Assembly (NCBI GenBank): GCA_030142905.1
Contig: JASJOG010000105.1
Span: 617,501-681,500, forward strand
Source of the DNA: Heliopora coerulea
Lineage: Eukaryota; Cnidaria; Anthozoa; Scleralcyonacea; Helioporidae
Direction of reading: 5' to 3'
DNA length: 64,000 nucleotides
Of the stretch, positions 55,101 to 63,836 are shown one piece after another (within the stretch, counting starts at the first letter, position 1; every line of letters starts with the position of its first letter). The position numbers were made by a program, and so were the translations under genes. The notes beneath the pieces were generated by a model, which had not been told where the DNA came from, searched no databases, and saw only the letters and a program-made list of their open reading frames with translations.

Positions 55101-58100
55101 TTACATCTCGTCGAGTTTAAAGTGAATATGTCCCATGGATTAACCAAACTATAATTCAGAAAATGAACCATCGCCACTATTTAAAGAAGAAGGCAGTTAA
55201 ATTCAAATCAGAGTCTGTACAAAAAGCTTATAAATTGCAACGAAATCGAGTAAATCGTCTCATCACAAGCACGAAAAGAAAATTCTGCACTGAAAGCATT
55301 GACTCAAAGAAACAAAGCCCTACGGAAATGTGAAAGAACAAATTGATTATTGGAAGAGGAGGTCGACACTCTAAAAGTACCAAAATATCTTCACTCGAAA
55401 CTGGGAATGTGGATATTTATATATTGCTGAGGCCTGAAGTCAATACTTTATTGAGATTGTTCCGAGCTTGTCCAATGACTTTGACAATACCAATTCCCAT
55501 TTTTCAGATTGTTAGTCCAGCAGAGTGTAATTTTCATTTTACTACAATCTCGTATGCAACTGTTTACAAAACTTTGAAAGATATAAAAACAAGCAAAACC
55601 GCGTGACTTGATAACATTTCTACCAAAATTACTAAATGATTCAGCGGATACAATCACACCCTTTTTAACTGACATATTTAATTTATCCCTACATGAAGGA
55701 ATTTTTCCGAACGATTGGAAGAACGCTCGAGTCTCTCCAATATATAAATCTGGTGACAAAGAAGAGAGAGGCAATTATCGCCCAATCTCAGTTTTGTCTG
55801 TAGTTTCTAAATTACTTGAGAAATTGGTGTATAAACAGGTTTATAGCAGGTGATTCTGCTAATAAACCTACAAGGCTGCAATTAAACATTTAGAATAATG
55901 AAATCAACCGGTTTAATCCTAAACTGGAGATAAAAGAAAATATTAATGGAGCCCAACTTAACGTTAAATTATCACCGGTGGTTATAAATTTCGTGGAAAC
56001 AATCAGTTTGAAATGTTTCCATTTCATTTTAAAAAAATTGACGCCGAAAGTTTGATAAAAATGCAAATAGGATGAAAGCAAGGCCGGGTGCCTATTCTTG
56101 GAAAAAAAAGCTTGTTTGAAAACTATGTTGATGATAGTCAACCTACTGTCTATGCGATTACGGTTACGATCTTATCAGAGATAAGTGCTAGTTGTTTGGT
56201 AAATTTACGCATGAAATTGTGAATAGTTGTGTAAACTATTAAAGAAATTTCTTTCGAATGCAAAGTTAGATAAAGTATCCTTTGGAGTTGACGTTTATAC
56301 GTTGATCTTTATGTTCGATAGTTTTGAATGGTTTAAAATGGGGCTCCTCGGGTTTCTCCAACTCAGAGGGCCCCGAGAATGAATTTTCGACCAAGATGTG
56401 TCGATGAGGCCTCCGACCCATCGGGTGAGAGCTCATAAATAGTAAATCGTCTATTTTCCTACCTGCGGTTCCGTGGCATCTTGTAGGTTATAGATACATG
56501 TCTTTCACCAACTGACATTTGAGGTAATATGGGCTTTGGAGATGGTGCATGTTCTTTCTATTTGGAAATACGTTATGTAGATTTTGTTGCACGTTAAACA
56601 GTATAACAATTTTTTGCCGTCGGCTTTTGTCAATGTATCTCTTACTCGTATATATAGCCTCTGTCGACAAACAGACCTCTTCAAACTAACGTTTTGCTAT
56701 ACATTAGAACACTGTGAGGGCTAAAAACAGCTTAGGTTTTTTTGGGTTTTTTCTTTCTCGTTTTAAAGTTTTGATTCTTCTTCAGGAAACGAAAGCCACT
56801 CTTCTGTCTAGTGAAAGTCGCGGGGGCGTCCTGTATTGCAGGTAAGACTTCATATTTGCCTTGTTTACAACAATCTCACACGTTCATGACGCTCGTAATC
56901 TCCAAAAACTATCGATTATGAAGACATCAAGAGTACAAATTTGACATACATCTGCAGTTGTTCGCATACACTGAAGTCACTGCCTCACCACGTTATATTT
57001 CAAACTCGTCTGTTACTTCTGTTTTTACTCCTTTCCTTCTTGCCTTGTTCACTCCCCTCCTTCCTCCTTCCCACACTTGCTCGCTTACTGATCACACCAA
57101 TTCGCTTACTCCTTGTATCCACGGTAATCAAGAAAATAAACTCTTGTGCTCGTTTCGTTGTACAAGACAGCGTTTGGTCTCAGACCCCTTTTGGATTCAG
57201 ACTCCTTTTGATTTCAAGGATTTGTTTCTGTGTCTTTCATGTCAAAAATAAGATGATTTGAACCTTTGAAATACAGGGCTTACGCATTTAAAAGTCTTTT
57301 AATGTGTAAGAAGTTACGATTGCTCAGCGGCACTCTCGCATGCATTCGAGAGCGCAATATGGCTTTTTGTGTGTATTTTCGTGACACAATGCCTAAAAAA
57401 ACCCGAAAACTACCTCAAATTTTTTTTCTGAAAATTGAAAACGTTGATATCGGAAGACTATTCATTGCAATCTTGGCCCGGTTATTCAAAAGTGGATTAG
57501 ATTAATCCAGGGTGAGCGAAAAGTTTGTAGACAACTTTCCAATCATGCTGCTAAGAAAAGTTGGACTTTCGTTTAACTGATTTTGGGTGTATGCAAAAGA
57601 GTTTTATGCTATGAAATCGGAACTAGATTTTTCAATCTAAGTAAACGAAACCAAAGCAACAGGTTAAATGGTAATTCTAGATTAGCACTAATCGTGCTTT
57701 GAACAACCGACCCCAGAAGATCGGGAAACACCCGACGAGATCGGGAGGGTTGGTAGCTATGAAGAATCAGCAACGTTGGTTTTGGAAATGGAAGAAACTG
57801 TCCCTCTGGTAATCCTGGAAAATTAAGACTGCTTCATTTCATTTTGTCGGTGAATGTATCAACTACCCAAAAAAATAAGCACGTATTTCTGAGAACTTTT
57901 TAAGTATGACGATGCCTTTATCGAATGGGTTAAGTATATATTGCTCTATGCTCTGATGGAATTCTTTCATTTGAGGAAAGCTTGTGAATGTACTGTGATA
58001 TTTGACAGCTAGGTTTTCGTTAGATAAGCAGAAAGGCAAAAGCTTAGTAGATTTTTGTGTAGTTTATCGATCATTAAACTTGCACAAGTCCCAACCAGAG

Positions 58101-61100
58101 ACATTTTGACATGACTGGACTTTGTTGAGCATTGCCAAGAAGGTATTTTGATATTAACAGCTTTGCCAGAATCATCCCTAGATTTTTAATTAAGGTGAGG
58201 TTTGTAAAGCTGTAAAAGACGTCTATAATTAATTTTCTCTTCAAACTGAACATTATGTTTTTATGTTATTGTAGAATTCTGCAAGTATCGGTCTTTTTGA
58301 ACTGTATAAACACAAATACAACAGTTGTTTTATTGTTTTTTTTGCTTCAGGTTTTCTCGAAGATTGAGTCTTGGACCACACAGATTTAACCTGAATAGTC
58401 CTGTTTATTTGCTATATGCTGCTGGAAACATGAGTAACTTAACTTGAAATATTGAACAGAACGCGCAATTTTCATAACTTTTGACTTCATTTTGTGAAGG
58501 GTCTTATTTTGCTTCTGTCAGTTGGAGCAATAACAGTAAAGTTCAGCTAAAAAATGTCGATATAACTACTTCTCTTATATGGTGGTATATACTAGAAATA
58601 TCGTACTGTACTATATCAATAGTGCTAGTACAAAGTACAATAACATATGAATTGAAATCATTATCAGAAATTAAGGACAAAATTGTCGCTTAGCAGCAGC
58701 TGATTTACACTCCATCATTCGAACGTAGCGTTCCTTTCTGAGCATCGAATTAAAAGGACCGAAAACACCACACCCTTTGCCATTTGTCAAAGAGAAAACG
58801 TAGTTCATTACCGCAAGGTGTAGGCTTGGATAAATTGTGCCGGCATAATTCACTGCCTGCTGGAGTGAACATTATGCCGGCATAATACAACATTTTCCAG
58901 CAGAATTTGAGCAGCATAAGGGGAAAAGTCGGTGACTCAAAAAAATATTGAACGCACTTGAAAGAAAACTTAAGAAGAGTAATTTAATCCGGAACAAATT
59001 CTAATCAGTTCACATGGCTTTAGGTATAAGATGCCAGCACCAAGTAAGTCAGTGGCATAATAGAAATATTCCAATGTGTAGATATACTGTCATAGTTTTG
59101 CTGGATGTTGCTGGGAAGTTCTCAACAAAAACTTCTCCATATAGTTTAAATTAAACCGTACATTAAAATAGTTTTCACTGAAATTTTGCTAAACAATAAA
59201 TACTATTTAGTATTATAACTAGCACAATTCGAGCAGAATTTTGTTGTCTGAACATAATTTTGAGCATAATACGAGAATTTGAAGAACATTTCCGGCAGGC
59301 ACAATACGCCAATTTACGATCATGATTTATCCAAGTCTAGCAAGGAGACAGCAAAAGCATCGTTGCAGACAGGTAGAAAGTCTAAAATTTGACACAAAAC
59401 CTTCCTTGACAGCTGAAGCAATCTTAGAAAGGGTGCCACAAAATTGGATGTCAGCTGGCAATAAATGAGGTGAAAGGGAAGAGCACATGAGGTGTTTAAA
59501 TTTTGTGAAAGCGAAAGTTTTTTTGCCTAATCTCTTGGCCAGGCAACCAAGTGAAACCAATTTTTTTCGTAATAGACAGAATATGAACGGTCGAAGTGCG
59601 TGAGATTGACAAGGCGAGCCATGGTAAATCGCACACAGTTCGGACGCGAATATTATATCTTTCTTCAAATACAAATACTGACATTTAAATGGCCATGGTT
59701 ACTGGCTATTTTGAAGTTTCAGTAAATTTTGATATAGAAAATCGAACGGAAAAGTTCATGATTCTAATTCGTAATCTGTATCCAATTTACCGCATACTAA
59801 TTGGGAACCAATTTCTTTTATATTTTCTTCGTAAATATGTAATGAGTATTGTAAGTAATATTTAAAAACTAAGCAGGGGTATTTTAGATTCAAAATATTG
59901 GAATTCTTTGAATTTTTTTCCTTGAAACGTTGCAATTCTTTGAGATCAGTCCCGGCATTTACCAACCTTTGAACTTTTTACTCATAAAATTCACCTCTTC
60001 ATACGCTAATTCGTGAAGAAAATTTGGAGATTCGTTTTCTAAGCCGAAAAAATTAACTTATTCACATATTAAAACACATGTGTCTTCATCACATGTAAAG
60101 ACAGGACACGAGTTTGATTTTCCTTTGTATTTTCCTCATGAGTTCTTAATGAATTTTATGAGAGATGCCTCATAATTTTTTTTTCAGAATACACGCAATA
60201 GATTCGCCAAGCGGGAAGCGCAGCTTCTTGACGTTTATAAGCGCCCATGATGAAGAGCCGTTTATACGTGCGGTTGTGCACGTTGCGATTGTCACCCTGG
60301 TGTATGTGATAAAATCATGACAGCCTATGAAGCAAGATATCCGCTTACGATTCGCTGTAGTTTGTCCTCGACACTCGTCAGTTAAACACATACTCCAAGA
60401 TGTCAATCGCAAGACACAAAATCGCACGTGTAAACAGCCCATAAGGTTCTGACACTCGAAAACGTCCTGAATCATATATCAACTCCGTAAACACGAGAAT
60501 CTGTACTTTTTGAGATGATCAACATAACATCTTATCTTGTGATTTCCCTTAGGGGGTAACGAAATTGATTTCCATATGAAATATGAAGCGTCTTCCAAAC
60601 CTCTGAATGTGTCTGTACTTACCGACAATTCGGATGAATCCACGGCTGATCAGGTAATTGTTAATTATGACTTAGTGAAATAAACTGAAAGTATATGATA
60701 AAAATTTAATTTTACGAACTATAACTTTTAGGTACAGGTGTGCCTTCTTGCTACAAGCTGATAAAAAACCTCTTCCGAAATTTTATTCCCAGTTTTGGTC
60801 GAAAACATTGCATAGCATCTATTTGAACTCCATTTATTACTAGCCTTTCGCGTTTCGAAATTTTCTGTAGGCTATGAGGATTACTTTAACAAAGGTTAAT
60901 TAAAAGACTTCGATATCCAAAAGTACCATTGACAAATTATACGACTCTATGCTCTCTACGTTTCAAGAACCATCAACAATCTGCAATCGTAAAACAGTTT
61001 TCAGTACGTACACGTGGTTTGTGTTTGTTCGAGAAAATCATATATATTTTGTCTGTGATAAGAGCGAAAAGGATGACTTATAATTGTTGGCGAAAAAAAA

Positions 61101-63836
61101 GTTGTGACTTGTTCAGGCCACTTCCGATGTCATGTTCACGCGCAAAACACGCGCGTGCCTAAGTCTCCCTGACACTCTGGTGAGCGGCCTCTTCGCAATT
61201 ATATCCAGTGCAGAGCCGTTTAAGATTTAATTCCTTTTGCAATAGTTAAAAAGTCTATTTCTCCCGATCGAAGCGACTGAGAAGGTTTTAGGAGTTTAGA
61301 AAGATGAAATGGTTCCAATACCGCGAGTAAAAACACTCAAAGAAGGTTGCTACATTGTCCATCCGCCAGAAGTGCTAACTTGATCACCTTCAGAAGCAGG
61401 GTTGTTACGACGTTTATAGATATCCAAAGAAAATGTTTTAGTAGGTGGCAGGTTTTATGTGTTGCCAAATGTACGATTCTTTAGGCCTTAAAGAGTCAAA
61501 AGAATTTGACTACAGGAAACATTTTCAATTCAGGTGCTCCTTACTGCCATTTTTCTCTTTTTCTCGAAAATGTATCTCGATCGAGATGAAAATGATAGAC
61601 GCTACATACGTTTGCAAATGTGTTTCGGAGGTTAGATTAAACTTGAAAGTTATAGTCAATAAAGTGAATAATAAGTTTACCATTTTGTGGCGTGTCGATG
61701 TCTGATGGAAAGTTCTAATCTGACAGACTCTCCTACATCAGTTTATTTTGAGGAGATAACAAGCTAAGAGACTATGTTGACTATCGGACAAATTCGTTGG
61801 TAAAAGCAGTCGTCCATAGACCCGTACGATTAAGTTGTGTGGGACGAGAGACAATCACTTATTTCGTGTCCTGATTGACACTTTCCTGTGCAGAAGTGTC
61901 TCTTGTGCAACAAGAACCCTCGAACTTAAGCCAGAGTAAAATAAACGAAGATATATTCGGATAGAGAGGATTTAGAGAAATATGTAACAAAACGTCAACA
62001 ATGTTCGTTTTCACTTCAGATTGGAAGGACTTCGATCTGTTCGACCTTGAAGCCACTTTCATTTATCTATTGCGCAACTTCATTCACGGAAAACGAACTT
62101 TTCCTGTAGAAACGGCCAAGATGCGAATGTAGGTGGCGATTTTCGCCAGCCGCCGGCTACTTTTGACAACACCGCAGAAGTATCCCCTTCCTAAGGATTT
62201 TGCAAATGCTTTGGAGGGTTACTTCATTCAAAGGTTTGCTAAACTCTTTCACTGGTGCTGTTACCTGAACAACCATTATGATTGTGGCCAGTGTTATCAT
62301 ATGATTCTCCAGCTCTTGAAATTGCAGAGATCTCTGTCGACGAAGAGGTATCTGCTAGAACTTTTGGGACCAACGTCCGTTGTTGAAATGTCCCTCGCAA
62401 CTGTTTTAGCACTTGGCACCATGAGGCTAAGAGTCACAATGACTGCGAGAGAACGTTGACCACCCAAGTTTTTCAAATTGCGAAAAAGTCTAAAACGATC
62501 AAGACTGGCATCAAGAAGCAAGTGAGCGGAAAGGGAAGAGGAGACACTATTGCCGAGGCAGTTTCAACTAGCAAGGGAAAACGAAAGAAACGAGGTGATT
62601 GAAACCAGTGATAACGAACCGTTTGACGCCGTTTGTTTTCTCCAAAATGATTCTAAATAAAAAAAGATTATACAGGGACCAGGAGCGTAGCTTATGGGGG
62701 AGGGCTGTGAAAAACACTTTGTCGAAAAACAGAAACTTCGGACCAAAATATTTAGCAATTCGGGCAAAATTTGGTTTGGTAAGGTAGGTCAAAATCCCAT
62801 TTAATTACTAGTTTATATTTAATTTACGTGTTAGGGCTGAGCAAACGAGGGTACACCATATATGGCCTGATTGTGCATCTATTTAAATTCGGGGAAATGA
62901 ATTCGGGCAAATTAAGCTAGACATCCCCCTATCAAAATGGGTTAACTACACCCCTGACAGGGACGGAACTGTATACTCTTGCACAGGAACAAAGAGAACT
63001 GAAGAAAATTGAACAGTACAATTCGTTCTAAAAAGGTCAACTAAAGCCGCGATGAATTTCCGCTAAATATCACGTGAGAGATTAAAAGCGCTAAGGAATA
63101 ATCATGTACTCCGAATTGCACTCCAGAACTAGGGGCATAGCTTATGGAGGTTTGTCGGGTGTGTCACCACCCCCGAAGTATGTAAAAAGCCAAAAAATTC
63201 GGGCTAAAATAGAGAGTCGATGCATTGAATTTCGAGCAAAATTTGTTTTGGTAATGTAAGTCAAAATGTCTACTGGTTTGTGATGTATATTTCACTTACG
63301 TAACGCGGCTAAGGAATCGAGGCTGCACAATGCATGGCCAGATTAAACTAAGGTAAATTTTAACCAAGTTTTCATTTGTTCAAATAAATGTTTGGCTTTT
63401 TGCGATTTTATATCTTCAATCAGAAATAAATGTGTTGGAACAGAGGTAATTTTAAGTCTATGAAATTTCACAATATCTAGGAATTGAAATCAAACTTTTT
63501 CATAGCCATTTTATATGGCGTGACTTCATAAGTAAGACACGATTTCCATATGGCGAGTACATCAAACAGTGCATTACGTCGATTGGAGATACTGTGTTGA
63601 TGGCAGTCCGAGTTATATTACAATGTATTAATTCGCCCTTCAGACTTCTTTCACTAAATGAAGGACATTCTCAATCGAATTAAGGTCCAGTGAATGTGGT
63701 AAAATTCGGTGAAGTCCACTTTATTTCCTTAAAGCTGACAGTTCTTTTTTGCTTGACTTACAAGGGTCGTTACCAATTGTAAATAACTTCCTGTAAGCCT
63801 TAATACTCGCTTTTTCAGTGCATACACCTAATCAAA
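37413..63836 (+). CDS. FRRS1-like (DOMON) gene, 5' part, about eight exons
   Basis: Gene-level entry. Exons 37413-37463, 41626-41811, 43342-43445, 52050-52074, 56786-56841, 58351-58433, 60553-60653 and possibly 63819-63836 join in phase (0, 0, 2, 0, 2, 1, 0). The product would have a signal peptide, a DOMON domain ('CNATSSCYSIPSSCWSSENC' ... 'WVSVGFNDRGKM' ... 'ATLLSSESRGGVLYC(R)FSR' ... 'VYLLYAAGN') and the linker before the cytochrome b561 helices ('FHMKYEASSKPLNVSV'). This is the layout of ferric-chelate reductase 1-like membrane proteins, which bind heme and reduce ferric iron or related substrates. The b561 helices would lie past the window. The start codon exon was not found. The DOMON core exons are firmer than the two end exons. 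Confidence 0.55.
37464..41625. other. Intron with tetranucleotide arrays and telomere-like repeat
   Basis: Contains (GTAT)n at about 38080-38148, CCCTAA repeats at 38157-38178, (ACAT)n at about 38690-38782, an (AAAT)-rich stretch at 39460-39490, and the 40490-40750 relative of 27355-27620. The ORF at 38275-38583 (-) is not recognised. Confidence 0.45.
38157..38178 (-). repeat. Interstitial telomere-like repeat (TTAGGG on -)
   Basis: Three and a half CCCTAA units directly after a GTAT array. TTAGGG is the telomere repeat of cnidarians as of vertebrates. Confidence 0.7.
41626..41811 (+). CDS. DOMON-domain exon (FRRS1-like)
   Basis: TTATTTTACAG acceptor and GTAACT donor; 62 codons, phase 0 to 0. 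Begins ALLDKKGCNATSSCYSIPSS and includes 'NCEYLLKYSVNEQVVTFELS' and 'RYQWVSVGFNDRGKM'. The spaced Cys residues, the V-x-F-E-L-S strand and the W-V-S-V-G-F motif are the opening half of a DOMON domain. Confidence 0.65.
41812..43341. other. Intron containing the left inverted-repeat arm
   Basis: Arm 42126-42780 is described separately. The rest (41812-42125 and 42781-43341) shows no feature I can name. Confidence 0.5.
42126..42780. repeat. Inverted repeat, left arm (655 bp)
   Basis: Pairs with 43962-44616 in inverted orientation, roughly 90% identical by eye. Both arms contain a 72-aa frame (MSLNFPHLHTFVTVLKLTNF...) pointing outward with respect to the centre of its own copy, not recognised and probably not coding. 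The arms bracket the exon at 43342-43445. Confidence 0.8.
43342..43445 (+). CDS. DOMON-domain exon 2 (FRRS1-like), tentative
   Basis: Acceptor GAACCAG and donor GTGAGT; 104 nt, phase 0 to 2. Encodes 'LMVTTCSFSSLVDGKNSCGE' and 'TAQYISVRTYVPQN'. In DOMON proteins a 'D-V-x-x-C' segment follows the GF(N/S)D..KM motif, which this resembles. The acceptor has a poor pyrimidine tract; a better-looking acceptor at 43375 (TTCTTCTTTAG) is out of phase with the previous exon. Confidence 0.4.
43821..43895 (-). tRNA. tRNA-like SINE head
   Basis: GTTTCAGTAGCTCAGAAGTC, then GAGC and GGGTTCGATTCCCGGCA resemble D and T arms (A and B boxes), but the acceptor stem does not pair. Likely a tRNA-derived repeat, not a gene. 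Confidence 0.4.
43962..44616. repeat. Inverted repeat, right arm (655 bp)
   Basis: Inverted partner of 42126-42780, in the next intron of the FRRS1-like gene. Outer ends read TTTTAGTGAACTATTATTGA (left) and complement TTTTATTGGACTATCATTGA (right). Confidence 0.8.
44753..44802. repeat. (TAA)n array and left target duplication of the R4-like LINE
   Basis: Imperfect TAA repeats ending ATAATAATAATACTGGGA (44785-44802), repeated exactly at 48434-48451. Confidence 0.8.
45129..45851 (+). pseudogene. R4/Dong-like ORF, N-terminal part with Myb-like domain
   Basis: The frame opens after a TAA at 45126-45128 and has no ATG before 'RRKWSQEENRVVLECYYRSE', 'VKGYRMRMHDLW', a Myb-like DNA-binding segment seen in R2/R4-group proteins. 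An acidic linker with 'DLELEEIRR' follows. It ends at TAA near 45849-45851, one base out of register with the next segment. Confidence 0.7.
45852..46201 (+). pseudogene. R4/Dong-like ORF, middle segment
   Basis: After the first frameshift the reading continues 'LKVVREEIKQRIKAKVGKIT', 'ETRMYWESVWSESKEHN' and 'VEWLKNI'. It shifts again near 46160-46180 into the RT frame. Basic and helical, typical of the region before the RT. Confidence 0.7.
46180..48366 (+). CDS. R4/Dong-like RT and restriction-like endonuclease
   Basis: 728 aa, open. RT: 'MPNWKAPGPDGAQDYWLKNF', 'NYRPITCLPLTWKLLTG', 'WIDYKKAFDMVPHSW' (A), 'RRGIFQGDSLSPLLFVIAL' (B), 'LLFMDDLKLYA' (C, MDD variant used by R2/R4-type RTs), 'YKYLGI'. 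The C-terminal part has a CCHC knuckle (CRTC...HIVNEC) and the nuclease core 'ARRPDMIIVEK' with 'CCKIIDFAIPYDSR', giving the PD...D pattern. It nicks target DNA and primes reverse transcription. The true ORF starts upstream at about 45129. Confidence 0.85.
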   Translation: MEKLRKIVRKMPNWKAPGPDGAQDYWLKNFRSVHENLRAQLTECLQRGEVPLWMNKGRTVLIQKDKNRGTAASNYRPITCLPLTWKLLTGIIAGEIYEYLDSKMMFPEEQKGCRRKSRGTHDLLFIDKMILKEVKTRKKNLETAWIDYKKAFDMVPHSWILECLKMFGINEVVRKLLKESMKNWRVELMSGSTVLGEVSTRRGIFQGDSLSPLLFVIALKSLIHILRKAEPAYQFSGNGERINHLLFMDDLKLYANNDKGLHSLIQTVRVFSEDVGMEFGIEKCAILVMKRGRLVKSEGIKLPDHKTIKGMKDGDGYKYLGILETDSIKYDEMKEIVTEEYKRRIRKVLETKLIGGNIVKAINTWAIPLLIYSAAFLDWKKSEVQDVDRQTRKLPTMHNGLHPKSNVDRIYLLRESGGRGLISVEDSVELATLGLEGYINTSNERLIKAARKISVKNNNETEIECKMRKVTERKKRWKEKVMHGQFMRQTKEVRGNESWLWLKKGSIKRETESLIMAAQEQALTTNLMKARIYQTQEESKCRTCKKVDEGINHIVNECLKLAQKEYKRRHDWVGKKIRWEVCKREGFAVNEKWYEHVPETVLENDGCKILWDFTIQTDHVIEARRPDMIIVEKRNKCCKIIDFAIPYDSRIEEKEMEKMEKYQDLARELRKLWKMKTEVIPIVIGTFRTVPKKLKKRLESIGIETKVDELQKSVILNTARILRKVPEV
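48434..49195. repeat. TAA arrays with a twice-repeated GGGAGCCCGTAGCA module
   Basis: (TAA)n at 48509-48580 and 49141-49191, each preceded by the same ~60-bp module (CTGGGAGCCCGTAGCACGCT at 48446, CTGGGAGCCCGTAGCAGGCT at 49080, both with CCCCTTCCACTGTCCTTAGT). Between them, CCTTAATTGG and CCTTAGTTGG words recur. Probably a non-autonomous element whose repeats served as target for the R4-like LINE. Confidence 0.6.
49315..50725. repeat. 1.4-kb dispersed repeat, copy 2
   Basis: Same-orientation relative of 22235-23580, with several small insertions. Also ends beside CCATGGATATATA. No conserved protein. Confidence 0.6.
50988..51466. mobile_element. hAT-like MITE, 479 bp
   Basis: Inverted ends TAGGGGCGTCGGAA / complement of TTCCGACGCCTC, flanked by the direct repeat TGTGTACGTA (50978-50987 and 51467-51476). 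A duplication of 8-10 bp suggests hAT-type insertion. No transposase. A degraded relative lies at 33000-33320. Confidence 0.65.
51477..52049. other. Intron, unassigned
   Basis: Contains a GACTCGGACTTGGACTC-type short tandem stretch near 51480-51600. The ORF at 51723-52031 has no recognised domain. Confidence 0.4.
52050..52074 (+). CDS. 25-nt microexon of the FRRS1-like gene, tentative
   Basis: Acceptor TGCCAAG and donor GTGAGT; phase 2 to 0, exactly bridging the exons at 43342 and 56786. Encodes (N)QNRPDLSP, leading into ETKATLLSS. The peptide and phases fit a DOMON loop, but the acceptor lacks a strong pyrimidine tract. Confidence 0.4.
52075..53489. other. Intron, unassigned
   Basis: A GC-rich patch at 52390-52760, including CGGAAGCCCCCCGCTTATAA and G-runs, resembles no known gene here. 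No ORF could be supported. Confidence 0.4.
53667..54500 (+). pseudogene. LINE ORF1 remnant: coiled coil and SGNH esterase
   Basis: A 143-aa polar frame ends at 54098. A new frame then gives 'VVIGNSIVKGLHQETISRIS', 'QVIVRSFAGATTEDMKDYVN' and 'IVIHVGTSNTHH', and a third 'MSEFIRREDYVDAKTNI' with 'CSKNKIDLISHDNI'. These are the esterase blocks. GDS reads GNS and GTND reads GTSN, so catalysis is unlikely. Confidence 0.65.
54520..55853 (+). pseudogene. LINE ORF2 remnant: endonuclease and RT start
   Basis: Endonuclease pieces: 'PLLITTVYRPPSWESEFMES', 'LKIAGDFNCDLS' (GDFN), 'LLDIIATKKPDKLLNSGVHL' and 'GISDQSLVYGC'. RT start: 'LPKLLNDSADTITPFLTDIF', 'FPNDWKNARVSPIYKSGDKE', 'NYRPISVLSVVSKLLEKLVY'. Nothing after RT motif 2 remains. 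Confidence 0.7.
56786..56841 (+). CDS. DOMON-domain exon (FRRS1-like)
   Basis: GATTCTTCTTCAG acceptor and GTAAGA donor; 56 nt, phase 0 to 2. Encodes ETKATLLSSESRGGVLYC plus AG of an Arg codon. The 'LLSSS...DGVLYCRF' pattern is the late DOMON strand in FRRS1-like proteins. Confidence 0.6.
58351..58433 (+). CDS. DOMON-domain exon, C-terminal end (FRRS1-like)
   Basis: TTTGCTTCAG acceptor and GTAACT donor; 83 nt, phase 2 to 1. Continues (R)FSRRLSLGPHRFNLNSPVYL then 'LYAAGNM'. The 'F.R...... F.LN...YLL.A.G' pattern is the end of DOMON in FRRS1-like proteins. Phase matches both neighbours. Confidence 0.65.
60553..60653 (+). CDS. Linker exon after DOMON (FRRS1-like)
   Basis: TTTCCCTTAG acceptor and GTAATT donor; 101 nt, phase 1 to 0. 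Encodes (R)GNEIDFHMKYEASSKPLNVS then 'VLTDNSDESTADQ'. FRRS1-like proteins have a 'YH......S..PVN(V/L)' segment here, before the b561 helices. Confidence 0.6.
61440..61700 (+). pseudogene. Fragment of an unknown repeat-borne protein, second copy
   Basis: Frame contains 'GFMCCQMYDSLGLKESKEFD', 'KHFQFRC' and 'YVCKCVSEVRLNLKVIVN', matching the minus-strand frame at 19290-19570. Family not recognised. Confidence 0.4.
62680..63345. repeat. Two diverged direct copies of a ~200-bp repeat
   Basis: Copy at 62680-62875 and copy at 63125-63345 share AGCTTATGG, TTCGGGC, GGTAA(G/T)GTA(G/A)GTCAAAAT and TATGGCC/CATGGCC. Unknown family. Confidence 0.45.
63819..63836 (+). CDS. Possible 18-nt microexon of the FRRS1-like gene
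   Basis: CTCGCTTTTTCAG acceptor and GTGAGT donor; phase 0 to 0, encoding CIHLIK. In FRRS1-like proteins 'LIKAHG' opens the first b561 helix, so it would fit next to the exon ending at 60653. Very short, hence speculative. Confidence 0.25.

Larger units (their letters stand above)
53490..55853 (+). mobile_element. Decayed CR1-like LINE with esterase ORF1
   Basis: Remnants in order: coiled-coil ORF1 (53490-54098), SGNH esterase (54101-54480), endonuclease (54520-54975) and the start of the RT (55600-55853), broken by many frameshifts, stops and deletions. The RT ends abruptly near 55853. It is the same ORF1 type as at 1-1157. Confidence 0.7.
55854..60552. other. Introns of the FRRS1-like gene, otherwise unassigned
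   Basis: Apart from the exons 56786-56841 and 58351-58433, no gene is recognised. ORFs at 56.9-57.5, 59.3-59.7 and 60.2-60.5 kb show no domain. Confidence 0.45.

Noticed and set aside
62133..62459. 108-aa + strand frame
   Set aside because: Composition and lack of any motif suggest chance; no splice phase fits the FRRS1-like gene.
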